64,000 nucleotides of DNA. Origin: Diadema setosum (lineage: Eukaryota > Echinodermata > Echinoidea > Diadematoida > Diadematidae). Position numbers and translations under genes: made by a program. Under the pieces are notes generated by a model. It was not told the origin of the DNA. It was given only the letters and a program-made list of their open reading frames with translations, and did not search any database. The DNA lies in the NCBI RefSeq assembly GCF_964275005.1, contig NC_092695.1, positions 11,361,697 to 11,425,696 on the forward strand. Direction: 5' to 3'. This document shows, one piece after another, positions 48,929 to 61,600 of the stretch; the stretch's first letter is position 1, and each line of letters begins with the position of its first letter.

Positions 48929-49421
48929 ACCTCCGCCAAGGGAGGTTATGTTTTCGTTACTGTTGGTTTGTTTGTTCGTTCGTTTGTCCATGTGCAAAAT
49001 AACTCAAAAAGTAGTTAATGGATTTGGATGAAACTTGCAGGAAAGGTTGAGAATGACACGAGTAACAAACGATTAACTTTTGGTAGTGATCCGAGAATTT
49101 TGGGGGAATTAATGAAGGATTTTTGACATTTTGGCAGGTAGGATCAATGAACTTGGGAGTTCAGGCTGCGCATATTTGAGGTTTGCATGCTAGGGTGCGT
49201 GCTCTAGTTTCTACTAGGGCACGGCGCACTGTGCAGCGGAGGGTTTATGACGTAACAAAGGCTTCTATATTAGGAAATTGGGAGGCTTTCAGCATGCTAT
49301 AGTACATGTATAAGTACGTATGGGTGGAAATCACTGATATCTCTATGGAAGAACAAGATCTGTATTGGAAATGAGCTGCATGCTTGGCGGAGGTCTGCGC
49401 TCTCAGAGTACTTCTCTAGTT
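48929..49421 (+). mobile_element. Helentron-like non-autonomous element (HINE type), copy 3
   Basis: ACCTCCGCCAAG (48929-48940) has a perfect 12-bp inverse, CTTGGCGGAGGT, at 49383-49394. The 3' end runs to CTCTAG followed by TTTT, and a GTTTGTTCGTTCG tract lies near the 5' end. The 3' hairpin is weak here. The layout matches the elements at 29412 and 30512. Confidence 0.6.
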
Positions 49422-49690
49422 TTATAATTAATATCATGAAAAATGAATATGAATGAATGAATGAATAAACCCAATACAAGGCTGTACTATGATTTCACAG
49501 ATTGACATATGAGGCGGATCAGATTGAGGTCAAGCATTGAAAATAATGGTATGTGATAAACAAATGTAATATAACGAAGTAATTGGAAATTAAGATTAGG
49601 ATACAATGCCACGAGGTCAGGACTTCGGTTTCACAGTCAAATCCTGACTTGTCATTCTTATACGAAACAGCCTGAATATTGTTCACAATT
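49422..49690. other. Short gene-free stretch
   Basis: A small (GAAT)n tract near 49450-49466. Nothing else recognised. Confidence 0.5.
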
Positions 49691-49871
49691 TTATCTACAC
49701 AAATGGTGGTTCTCGGCTAGCCTGGCATGTGACTGTGGCCATTCTGACCAAACCCTGCGTCACATTGTGGAAGACTGCCACCTGTGGAAGTTCCCAGGCG
49801 GGCTCAAAGAACTTGTTCAAGCAAGTGATGCTGCCCTGAACTGGATCCGCAGCTTAGATATCAACTTATGA
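49691..49871 (+). mobile_element. LINE 3' coding remnant (C-terminal CxCG...HIV..C motif)
   Basis: The plus strand encodes ACDCGHSDQTLRHIVEDC, then HLWKFPGGLKELVQASDAA and LNWIRSLDINL with a stop at 49869-49871. The motif C-x-C-G ... H-I-x(3)-C followed by a GGL...A...W...LD tail is the usual C-terminus of one group of non-LTR retrotransposons. Only this end survives. Confidence 0.75.
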
Positions 49872-50635
49872 GTCTATAACCCCTCACCCACCCCGTTGTA
49901 TTGCATCATACGACAGAAGAAGACAATTTTATCTTGCATGGTACATTGATACATAAATTGGTTTACAAGATTTTGGGCACAATGGGGTTAAGTTCATGAT
50001 GCATTACTGCTCAGAGTACATGGAACAGATTTTATGTGTGGTGGTGTGTGGATGCATGTCGAGGAATGGCATAATATCATTGCAGAATTTTTTCCAATGC
50101 ATCAAATGAATATCTAAATGACAGGTCAATATCTAAGAGACAACTACAGTGTATGACTTACATAATGAGACACCAGAGGTATTTCTTAAACATGTAGAAA
50201 TGACATTGGTAATACACTATATGCACAATTATTACCCATACGAGGTAGTTTTGCGAGGCAATTGCAGTTGGTACTTTACAGGCCACGAAGAGAAGACATT
50301 CAAGAACGTCGCTGTGTGTCGGTTACACACACCGTACACAAAACAAGGTGTGCATTCACAAATCTGCGACACATGCATCGCTCGCGGAGAGGTTTCGCGA
50401 TGACAGGCAAATAATTCCCAACCGTTAGCACGTAAAAACGAGGACGGTCGCTGCGATTGTGTGAGCGGGCGGCGTACCTGATTGTGCATGGGGTTGTGTG
50501 CAAGCATATGGGTGTAGTTGAGCGCAGTGGTGTAGGGTTCGACCTGACGCCGAGTGGATTTTGTTACAGTAAATCGGGAAGTTTACATAGTAATGTAACT
50601 GCTCGAAGATGCCTATTATACCTGAAAATGGGTAA

Positions 50636-50756
50636 TAATGATAATATGGACATTTATTGCCCTCACTAGAATAGTATTGCCCGAGTCGAAGACTCGTGCA
50701 ATACAATTCTAGTTCAGGCAATAAATGTATCCCCCTCAAGGCCAGTCCATATTATA
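50636..50756. mobile_element. Small hairpin element
   Basis: Arms of about 35 bp (ACATTTATTGCC...CCCGAGTC and GACTCG...GGCAATAAATGT) enclose a GAA loop at 50650-50728. The outer words TAATATGGAC and GTCCATATTA are also inverse. A transcript would fold into a strong stem. Confidence 0.65.
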
Positions 50757-50760
50757 TTAA

Positions 50761-51185
50761 AGGGTCATAGTCCCGGTAGTGTAGATGGCGCTGTTGATGA
50801 TACTGCCGATCACCGTTAGCATTGATGCGAAGATTACCGAAGTTGAGCTGTCATCAAGAGTAAAGTGCATAGGTGTTGCTAAGTAACGTTGCCTTTGTTG
50901 TCTTCTTTGCGCATCGCGCAGTCTGTAGTAATGCCAGGGTGCGTGCATATGTGCTTGTTATTGTGACATCACAAAAGAAGTTTGCTAAAGCTGTCATTCC
51001 CCTTAGCCGATTCATGAGCCGAACTGTGATCGGACCACTGGCTACACTGAATCGGACTTCTTCGGACTCGGGAAAGTGGGCCAAAGCGTAAGCACCAAAG
51101 AGAAGTCGATAGCGCAAGTCTCTATGGGAAACTTGCGCCGTGCGCCCGCGTACACATTTGACTAAAACACCGGGACCATGCACCT
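50761..51185. mobile_element. TTAA-flanked MITE (Kolobok/piggyBac-like), 425 bp
   Basis: AGGGTCATAGTCCCGGTAGTG at the left and ACACCGGGACCATGCACCT at the right are inverse apart from small changes. TTAA lies at 50757-50760 and 51186-51189. It directly abuts the small hairpin element. Confidence 0.8.
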
Positions 51186-51332
51186 TTAATATATGTGTGG
51201 ATTCAAGAAATGTAAAAATAGTAGTAGAACACATTAGTGAAGTTCATGGAAAATGGGATGATCCATTCAAACGTTAAGTTCATTGTGTCAGCTGTAGAAC
51301 AATAAAAAGAAATGTACAGAGAATTGCACATA

Positions 51333-51520
51333 CAGTGCACTCCTGTTATAATGAACAGGGTTGTGATGAAATTCTCATTATAGTACAGCAAAGTAAAAAT
51401 TCAGGTCCCCCAATTACCATTCCCTTCATATACAGTACTTGACCATTCAGATTCGATGAAATTCTGATATAATGAAAGAAACCGCCAGTCCCCAGGACTT
51501 TGTTTCAATGAGAATGCACT
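51333..51520. mobile_element. Tigger/pogo-like MITE, GTTATAACGA family, copy 2 (degenerate)
   Basis: It begins CAGTGCACTCCTGTTATAA after TA, and near its right end reads AAACCGCCAGTCCCCAGGAC, matching the copy at 34130 in the same orientation. It is the most diverged of the three copies. Confidence 0.8.
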
Positions 51521-52530
51521 ATATATCAATATTAATTTTTCTAGCATGATGAAAGAGCACTTCACTTACTTCCATCAGAAGGCAGGGGGTGTGATACATG
51601 ATAATGTATTACCCCTAGACACAAGCTACTAACAAGCTGAAGGAATGTGAACTTTTCATACAAAAATAAAATCTTGTGAAAGTATCTCGTTACTTTTTCT
51701 ATAGCATTCCACTACAATAAAATTAATCGCTGTAGTGTTCTTATAGAGTGATGATAACGTATAACCAACATGAAAAAAGTTCCCAACTCTTTAAATAAAC
51801 TGCCCAATTTTGCTCAAAGATAACTGACGTGCTCTATTACAAATACTTCTGGATACACTGAATTCACATATATACACGTTTGGGATAAATTCCCCTGTAA
51901 GTTGCAATGCAGGAAAATTAATGATGAAACTTGCTGATGAAGTACTGATGACAAGCCCTAAAAGAGCCTTTCTAGTATGTAGTGGTGCTCAAGGCATTCT
52001 AGAACATATCATTATCCTGGTCAATGGAATCAAAGCCTCGGCCACAGTGCACCAAATCCACATCCTGTGGAGCATTCCTGCCCAGCCAACACTGTCTGGC
52101 ACACACACATGTTAAAGCTATAACATCAATTGCCTGCACCATCCATTAGCCAGTCTCCACACAGGGAGTTTGCAGATAAGAAATAAATTTATTTATTATT
52201 TGCAGCAGCAAATTTCAGGAAATGAAACTATGTGTAGTCTCTCCTACTCTCTGTACTGGAAGGTTTGTGAATGAGAAGTTTGTTGCTCTCCTGGTGGCTG
52301 CAAATCTCGGGAAATGCAACAATGTGTGGTGTGCAGTAATGATGATTCTTTGCTCCACCTGTGTGGGAGAACTTGAGCTGTTAGCTTCTGTGGTCAGCCA
52401 ACTTGCAAGCCATTTCCTTGGTGCAGACCATGTCCAGTTCAGGTGGCAAGCACGAGGTTTATTCATTGCACAGTTAGGAAGAGAATGGCTCAGCAGGAAA
52501 ACATGATGTACATCGAGGGTCTTCTTCAGA
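51521..52530. other. Region downstream of RARS2, possibly containing its 3' UTR
   Basis: On the minus strand, AATAAA-containing AT-rich sequence near 52185-52200 could be the RARS2 polyadenylation signal. Open frames on the plus strand (51921-52115, 52222-52506) have no known domain. Confidence 0.4.
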
Positions 52531-52534
52531 ATGC

Positions 52535-52625
52535 ATGTGCTATGGCAGGGAGCAAACCCTGGACCTTCTCACTGATAGCGCAGCATGTAAACCACTAGAC
52601 CCCGACATATCCACATGTCACGACA
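52535..52625 (-). mobile_element. Probable tRNA-derived SINE remnant
   Basis: On the minus strand, TCTAGTGGTTTACATGCTGC resembles a tRNA A-box region, and GGTTTGCTCCCTG some 40 nt later resembles a B-box. The acceptor stem does not pair, so a live tRNA gene is unlikely. It would lie in the RARS2 3' UTR. Confidence 0.45.
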
Positions 52626-52678
52626 CTCTTGACCTCCTGCACTGAGATGGCAACACTACTGGGCACATCTTCAAACTT

Positions 52679-55600
52679 CTACATTCTTTTCAGAGGTTGT
52701 ATTCCAAGTAGTCGCATTCCATGGCCTAGGGTGGATCTTGCAGTGTGGAAAAGGGCTAGCCTTGCCTACATGTCCATGCAGAGAAAGCAAGAGCAAGGAG
52801 GAATGCAATGTAATTAGTGTGAGATAAAACAAAATTACAGACAGACATTAAAATGTAAAAACTAAAATCACAATTTCTCTGTGTTTTTCTTTTTTTTTGG
52901 GGGGGGGACTTATTGCATTGCTCAGACATTCCTTTCTCTCATACCTTGACATTTTGGTATTTTGTCATTGAAATCACACAATACATATCTTAAGACAATA
53001 TTATGCAGTACAACATACTGCACGTACATGTCAAAGTGGCCTGAGATAGGGCAAAACTTAGACTGCAAAAAACATGGCAAGGCTCACGTCTGAGCTAACA
53101 TGACAAGGCAACAACATCGGAAGATCTACTTCAACAAATATGTGCATTCAAATGACACTGAAATCCATACTTCTGATGATTTACTTCAAATCCTCATTTT
53201 CTTACTATGATTATGAATTAATTGTCAGGTGTTTGTGCCACCAAGAATAATTTTTGTGATTTTAGTATGATTGTGCATTTTTTGACCACACTAAGCAGTT
53301 TAGAGAAGGATTTACAAGTCCATTATTCTTTCTAAGTTAGATTGTGAATGTCAATAATGTTATAGTTACAGGTACTCACTTTTTGAAGGTCCATGGGGCT
53401 CCCCTTCACTCTAAGCTTGTTGCTAGCCCTGGAGACAAGATGTCTGATACAAAGAATGCACAATACTAATAATTTTACTACCACTTTGATGCTGCTGATA
53501 TCATATCACTAATGCTAAAATAGATACAGCAAATGATTCACTCCCAATACCACCGAGTCATCCTCAAAGCATATTGTCAAATATTGTACATTTCTCTTTA
53601 CAATGACGAAAATTATGATAATCCAGACAGCTTTTAAATTTTGCTGCAAATTCCATGCATATCATCATCACTTCCTATTTGAGTCAAATCCAACCGAGGA
53701 TTCATTAACATGAAATGCTTTCATATGTGGAAAAAATCTTTTCAAAAGCCAACTTCAGAAGGAGATTATTAATGGCAGAACACCATCAACTTTTAAGATA
53801 TTAAAATGGAATGAAAATCAAACAAATAGACGAGTAGAAATTGGAAATCAGTCATGAAAGAGAAAATAGAGGTATTTTAAAGTTATGTTGTTTTTTTCAT
53901 GAAATGATATGCATTGTAAATCACATATGCAAATATAAAAGATATAGCGATGATGTGACTGCCTTACTAATCTGTGGGTGCGTTCGAGCCCTCAAAAGCG
54001 AACCAAAGCGAACTGAACCAAAGCGTACCGTACCGAACTGTGCCAGATTTGAAGCGTTCAAGCGCTCTGTCGAGAAAGCGTACCACACGAGTTATTTTTA
54101 GAAAAGGTCACACATTTTTTAGGAAGAATGTCGTCCACCTGGCGCTTGAACTACTTACAGCTGTCCCTAACAAAGAGAATGATGTTTTTTCATTGTGACG
54201 TATGCACATGATACGCCCATGCTTTACAGCGAACTTTCGGTACGCTTTTGGTACGCTTTTGGTACGCTTTTGGAGCACATCGGGAAGTGGTCTACTTTTG
54301 GCTCGGTACAGTACAGTACGCTACACTTTAGGAGCGTTCGAGCGCTCCTCTGGTGCGGGTACGGTACGGTACAGTTCGCTTTAGGAGAGCACTCGAACGC
54401 ACCCTGTAACTGATATGTACACAAAAATGATAGTACAGAAAAACAAAATTATATTAGTCTGTAATTTGACGGCCATAAACCCCTTCCGTATGAAAGTCAT
54501 TACAGCTATGTCATAACAACCTTAGAATCATAATGCACTGGATGTCAATTAGTCTTTATATTATTTTTTATGATTTGTTTGAAGATCAATGTAAGACTTG
54601 TGAGGTAATGGCATTATCTCATCCAGTTTGCATTTGGGATTGTAATCAAAATCAGTGTTTTGTGAAAGTATGAAACTTTAAACTTCCATAACACTTATCT
54701 TATGTGCAATTCTAATGAAACATTTACCAAGTTTTACGCTATATCTCAAAGTCAACTTGGACAAAGATGGATATTGCAGTTTTTAAAAAAAAAAGGGAAT
54801 TCTACAGTAACTGAACTCATTACCTGTTTTATACCTTCATCTACCACATTTGCCTCATTGTAGAAAATTCTTTACAAATACTATAGCAGCTCCTGACAGC
54901 TAATGACATGGTATGAAACCCTTTATGAACTTTGAGTGCCGAGTGGCACAGAAACCCCATAGCACCGTCCACACTGCCCAAAGTCCCTGGCACAGAAAGT
55001 GTTCAGAGAGGGGCACAGACTCACCCCAACTGGAGGAGGTACTGGGCTACTGCCTTGGGTTCCATCTCTTCCGCTGCCCTCTTGACCGCCACATCATAGT
55101 GACCAACATGCCAGGCCAGCTGGACAGCCTCTGGCTCAGACAGGAGACTGACATTGAGCTCAGGCAAGCAAGATGGCGGTTGCTGCCAGCCATTTGTCTC
55201 TTCAATACTGCACAAAACAAGTGTCAGACAAAATTCTAATCCAGCACAGAATGTTTGCATCCGGGCAGACGCGTACAATATACAATTTAGATATGTACAC
55301 AGCTATGAGAGAGAGGGTCTATTGTACAGTGGCAGTACCAGGTACCAAGGTATTCTCAATGATATGGTCCAATTGGTGTTCAACAAAAGCAAAAACAAAA
55401 ACAAAACAAACAAATGCAAGCAGACACTACATGTTGCAGATGAGCCTTTTATGCACCAATAGAGATTACCTAAGCTTGTTACACTATTTGATTGGCAACC
55501 ACTAGAGTTTATGCGAAGCATGGCTACGATGCATTACACTCAAATGTAACAACAAAGCAACACGCAGAAATGCAACAATAATACATACAACAGGATTATA

Positions 55601-58600
55601 TAGGATGATGTAGGACATAAAGCATGGCGAAGACCAAGTCACGATGGGCAGATTACATAATAATAATAATAATAATAATTGTTTTGGATATAAACTCCAA
55701 ATTTTATTGTCCAAGAATGGAAATTCATTTTGCCCAATTGATCGTGGGCCCGGCAGCCACTGAGCAGCGCCAGATCGACGTTGCTCTAACCTTGCTCTAA
55801 CATATCAAAATAAGATATAAAATTTGAGCTGATATACGTATGTAGATGACTGACAGAATCAGAGCTGACTCATCAAAATGATCAAGGAAATGACAGCACA
55901 ACACACAATACCTGTAAAGTCTTGCATGCGCATACTGGAGGAAGACACCAGTATCTCCTTTACTGGCAAGCATCTTGTCCCAGTCAAAGCTGTAATCGGT
56001 CAACAGCGCCCCCTTTAGGTCTTGGAGGATGATTGCAGACAACCCCAGGGCCTCCGCCACTTGCTCAGTGTCTCCTGAAGCTTTGGTTGCTAGGGGAGAT
56101 GATAAAGGATAATAGGAGACAGCCTTCAAACACCATACTCAAAATGCCCATTATCTCATAGTCATGATTCTGAAAATTCAAAACAGACGGCTTTGAGGGA
56201 AATCCTGACAGCAACAGTAAAGGTTCCTAGGCTTAAGTTCTTATACAGAAACATAGCAAAGATTGGGATTTTGACAATATCACAATCACAAACAATCTTT
56301 TGTAATATAAAGTGTAATATAAGTGTGCGAACTGGTTGATAGTCATACCCATGTTTGTGCTAGAGTGGACTCCTGTTATAAAAAAGTCCACGGGACTGGC
56401 AGATTTCTTTTGTTATATCGAAATTTCGTTAACCGAACAATAAACAATACAAAAACATAGAGCCGATAAGTTTGCGACCTGGATTTTTATTTCGTTGTAA
56501 CCGGAATTTTGTTATTACCATGTTTGTTATAATGGGAGTGCACTGTAGTAGTTTTCAGCTTATCTGAAAGCTTGGAGCAATTTTCTGCAATACTGCATCA
56601 CTTCCACATGTCCACTACAATGAGATTACAATGGAATCTGCAAAATCGCCTACCTAACAAAAAGTGAGGTTACAAGAAGCATAGCTAACAGACTCAAGAG
56701 AAAGGATTGCAATGTCCCTTTGGAAAATCTGTTTCTTCCTGCATATGTGACAAACAGTTCTGCATTCCACAGCACACATTTGTGATGTTTTCCTCAGTAA
56801 AACGAGTGCCATGTGGAGCACAGAGCAATTGGTACACTCGACACTGGCTCTACAGCATTCTTACTTGAAGTGTTCTCCATGTTGTGCAGCATGCGAGCCT
56901 TAGCCTCGTTCAAGATGTTCGTGAGGAAGACAGCAGTGCCCTTCCTGGTCTGCATACCTAGAACCTTTCCAAACTTGATGTGATGAATTCTGTTTCATCA
57001 TAGGGGGAAAATAAACAAAATGACAATAAATTTCGATGACTTCTTAATCCTGACGACATCTAAAATTTACGCACAAGTTCATATCATGGTGATTTGATGA
57101 CCTAGAGATCCCCCCCCAAAAAAAAAAGACAAAGACAAACAAAAAAATCTTCTCATAACTAATGTTTTTTTATTCATTATTTTGTTGTAGCACTGTTATT
57201 CTCTTGTTTTCTCTCTCAGTTTTTGTTTGTTTGTGTTTGTTTGTTATCTTTTTCTTGCTGAATTTACTGTAAAAGTGGAAATTTCAAAGTGATTTCTTTT
57301 TTTAGCTCAGCTCGATAAGACAAATTTTGCATGCTTTTAATTCTGCATAATCAAAATATGAACTATTACATACAGCACGCAAAAACATCTGCATGCTTTT
57401 ATCTTTGAGCATGTTGCAGGTCCCACGCAATGCATTTTCACACCAGGAAAATTTCTACTCTTACAGCAATTGATGTGCATGAGAATGAACTAGTATCTAG
57501 CTTGGTAGCAGCAACCCCCTTACAGGAAATATGTCATTTATATACATCCTATTAAGGTGGATTATCCCACTGGCCATCACTACCTTAGGCACTGGTCTCT
57601 CTCACTCTCCCTCTCTGCCTGTATAAGCTTACCCTTGTTGGCCCCATGGCTCCCCCAGTGCTGCCAGCACACCTTTCAGCTGCTCAAAGTGACCCTCTTG
57701 GCCCTTGTCCACCACGTAGTACATGCGGTCAAACTGGTACCGTCTTCGCCTCTCGAGGGCGGCAACCACATCCCGTGTCAGGTAGAGTGAGGATCCATCG
57801 CTTCTGGCCAGAGTTGCTAGGGGAAACCTGGGACATGCTTCTGAGACGTCAATTTCTTCAGTTCCTCTTCTGGAAATTAAAAAAAGAATAGATAAAAATT
57901 ACGTGTATGATGGCCTGGTGTTAACAAAGCAAGACAAAAATGATGGTAATCATTCATTTATCTCTTACAACATGTAAACATCAACAAAGCAGGAATTAGC
58001 ATTTTTAGATGGTCTCCAGCAGCTGCAAAACTTATCATAATAGTTGTAAGTTTCTTTACGGATGAAACAGGTCACAGTAGCTGTTAGTTTTTCTTTTCCC
58101 AAGCACCTGCATTCCCGAGTTTGAATTCAGCATTTCTATCACATTCAGCATTTCCATCCTTTTCAGTGTTTCCATGTCTACACAGAGGACTCCAATAGAG
58201 ATAATCATTTGTGACCGGCGACAACGGTTTCAGGCAAAAGTCGGGAATTTTGAAAATTCATTTTTTTCACTGAATTACATTGCCCATTTCCTAAGCTTTG
58301 CATTGATATAAAACACTTGTATTCTTCGGCACCATAAGTGGGCATAGAAAGAGAAATAAAATGCACTTTTTAAGTTGTTAGCCTGACAAAATTGCGAGAA
58401 AACAGGCTTTGAAGATTCACCTCTTTCTCAAAGACAATGTCCGAGCGGCGATGCGAGGGGAGAATCACCCATCCGTACGATGGTGCCAATCAATGTTAAG
58501 CTCCGCCTCTAGCAACCACATCGCCTTCTGATTGGCTCACTGAGAGAGTCAAATTTCCCGGGCACCTTCCTCGGAGCTCAGCGTATGGAGCCGAAAAACA

Positions 58601-61600
58601 ATGCGTTTCGCTCGGGTTTGTTTACCAGTACGTCTTTCAAGATGGCGAATACGATAATTGCACGTACGCTGTATAGTGCACATGTACATGTGTATTTGGT
58701 GTACGCATTACGCAATGGCATTCACACGCCATGACCGTGTGCATGTAACAGGAGCGGTGGCAAATCCACACATTTACAAATCGCGTTTTCATTGTGGTTG
58801 ATTTGTCTTTATCATTGGCGACCCTTTTGAAGGGACAAGATTGCTAGTGCTGGCAAGGGACACGCTTCCTGTTTGTTTTGCTTTTACAAGACATGCATAT
58901 GTTGCTTTGTTCGGTGGTGCTAATCAAATAAAAACAAACACGACTTGTTAGTTTGGTGCGACCTTGACGTGTAGTATTTGAATATAATTAGTCACATGTG
59001 ACCGCTCCTTTCCTCTTATCTACCTTCCATTGAGTCAGTCTGCTGTCATAATTTTTACTACATGTACAAGTAGACAAATTTGAGAATATCTAGTTTTCTT
59101 TTCACACGGTTATGTAATGCTACATGATTTTTGCTTCACTTCCGTTATCGAATATTGCGGTAGAATAGTTTGGATAGAAAGCCAAACGAAGAGCACGAAC
59201 TATGTAAGAGCGAGCATATAAACCACTATAGCAAGAACAATGGAGCATGTAATCGTGCACGCGTGGACAAAGCATTCCCCAAACGCTGCAACTGGTGTCT
59301 CCGAAAGCCGAATTATGTAAATGCATGCGACGCACCAGCCAATCGCATGCGAGACCCTGCTCCGTAGCAACGCTGGGGATATTGGCGCGGCGTTCGAAAG
59401 AAGCTCGAAACTGACAAGTGCGATCCAACATAGGGTGCTTAAAATTCCATTTTCGATAGGAAAAACTTTGTCTTATGCTATGAAATTTAGTGCAGATGTA
59501 GAAACCATATCAAAGATTCAATTTCTGCAAAAAACCTAAATCGACAAAAATAATGGTCAAAATCTTTGTACCCCGCCTAGGAGGGAATTTGCTCTTGCGA
59601 CTTTTGCCTGAAACCGTTGTCGCGGGTCACATTTTATGATATCTCTGTACGCTATCACACATATCGTCGCTGGGGCAACAAGACCTCGAATCTACAAGAT
59701 GTTACATAAATATTCAGGAGAGCCAAAAAACATGGCGGCCAAAGCACTATAGCAAATGGGATAGCCTTTCCTTTGACATGCCGTGGTGGCTTCATTTTTG
59801 GAGTAAGACTTTGGGGATTTGGACAGGACATCACTTAACCCATTATTTGACTATTAATCAAAAAAGTCATTTTCACCAAAATTGCAGATACAGGGTCTTG
59901 TTACCCTAGCGACGATATGTGATACTGTGTCTGTCTCCATTCTCCTATTAAATACCTAAAGGATTTGACTCTTGCTTAGGTGAAAGCGAAAGAAACATTG
60001 CCTTGTTATGAATTCAGCATCTGATCAAAGCACCTTCGACCTGCCTTTTATTCCTGACATCAACATAAAGTTCTCTTTCAAGTTGTTTGTTTATTTGTTT
60101 GTTTTCAAAGGAAATATTCAGAACAGACATGGCTTTTGTAAAGTGACCACACAATCATTCTAAGGAAGACATAATATGGATGCAATTAAGACTAGACATG
60201 CCTGAAGATTTTACCCATCACTCAACAAAAGAAAGTTTTCATAAATCATCACCTCGTACACCTACTTATATCATTCTCAACAACAAAAATCAAGTCAGTG
60301 TTAGTTGCAGTCAAAGTCAGTTGCTGTAGCTTTCCTATCTTACACTGAGTGAAAACAATCTTGCCTCACAGAGGGCTCTGTACTCGTTGCATACTAATCA
60401 GTTTGTTTTGAAATTATTTACTCCTTTAAAAGTTGTTTCATTAATAGCCAGTTATATCACGAACTCACTCTGATGTGTGGAGAAGTCTCCTCTGCCTGAG
60501 CTCATCCAGTAAAGTCTGGGCATCGTAGCCGTACTCTGACTCGCTACGGTACTCGTCAAATCGAATGCCGAGTCTCTGCAAGACAAACACCATGATAATA
60601 ACATTGCAAGTATCCTCTGGTACTCACTGGCATTCAACAATTTACTTTGCAACAAAGCAACCATGTGATTATGAGGAGAATCACATATAATGGCCAGTAC
60701 TGTGTACAGAAAATGTGATGAAGTCATTGCCATTAACCTATCACAAAGTCCAAATTTTCTACTTTAAAAAAAAGTTTTCTACTTTAAGAAAAGTGAAAAA
60801 AGTCAGGCTAAATGTTATGCAGTCCAGTGGGTGTGATTTGAACTCAAGATCTTACACTGTACTTCCAATATATTGAGCCCTACGATGCTTCCTCTTCATG
60901 CAGCAAAAGCACAGATAAATAACTTTAACACACAAGACCAAACAATTAAAGCAAATCTACTTTTTCAGGGTTGATCATCATAGTTAAAATTGTTACTAAG
61001 TATATTGAAAGCTACATTTGCACGCAAGATCTGTACTAAGTATAATGAAGGACTGTTGTGTGATAAATGACATTGGCAAAATTTGTATCAGACACTGGAA
61101 AATGGTATGTAAGGAAAGAATATGATGATGACTTACCTCATAAGTCCTTGTGAATTCAGAGATGCTCAGATCAATGAACCTCTGCCTTAACGCTAATGCA
61201 TCAGAATTTCCTATGGAGGAAGACACACAAGGTTTAAATTGTAAGAAATTCACAAAGTGATATCTCTCAGTATACCCTGCTAATTGCAATAAAAAAGTCT
61301 ACCTTCAATCAATCATATTTGCTTGAACTTATTTTAACCCTAATCAGGCTGGGGGGGGGGGGGGGGCGGAATCCGCCCCCCCCCCCTTGACGTTTCGCGC
61401 AATATCTTTGCAACGCGATAAGCTCCCGCCGCGATGTTTCATGACTTTTTTCTTTCAAGTATCGCGCAACTTTTGAGACCCAAATTGTTGTGCCCGCGCG
61501 TACCGTTTTGACGCGACGCCTGTTTGAAAAAAATTTGTCAACCCCAAAATTGCTCCAAAACGTGATTTTGTGTACAAATCCAATGCAAATTGTGTTTTTT

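Noticed and set aside
52222-52506. 94-codon plus-strand frame near RARS2
   Set aside because: No domain, no splice context, and it probably overlaps RARS2 3' UTR or flank on the other strand.
52535-52625. Functional tRNA gene
   Set aside because: A- and B-box-like words are present but no acceptor stem or cloverleaf pairing; a SINE remnant is more likely.
54913-55024. Possible RARS2 exon directly after 55025
   Set aside because: It would need a 38-nt intron and the protein matches poorly. The exon at 53380-53443 (HLVSRASNKLRVKGSP...) fits both phases and the family.
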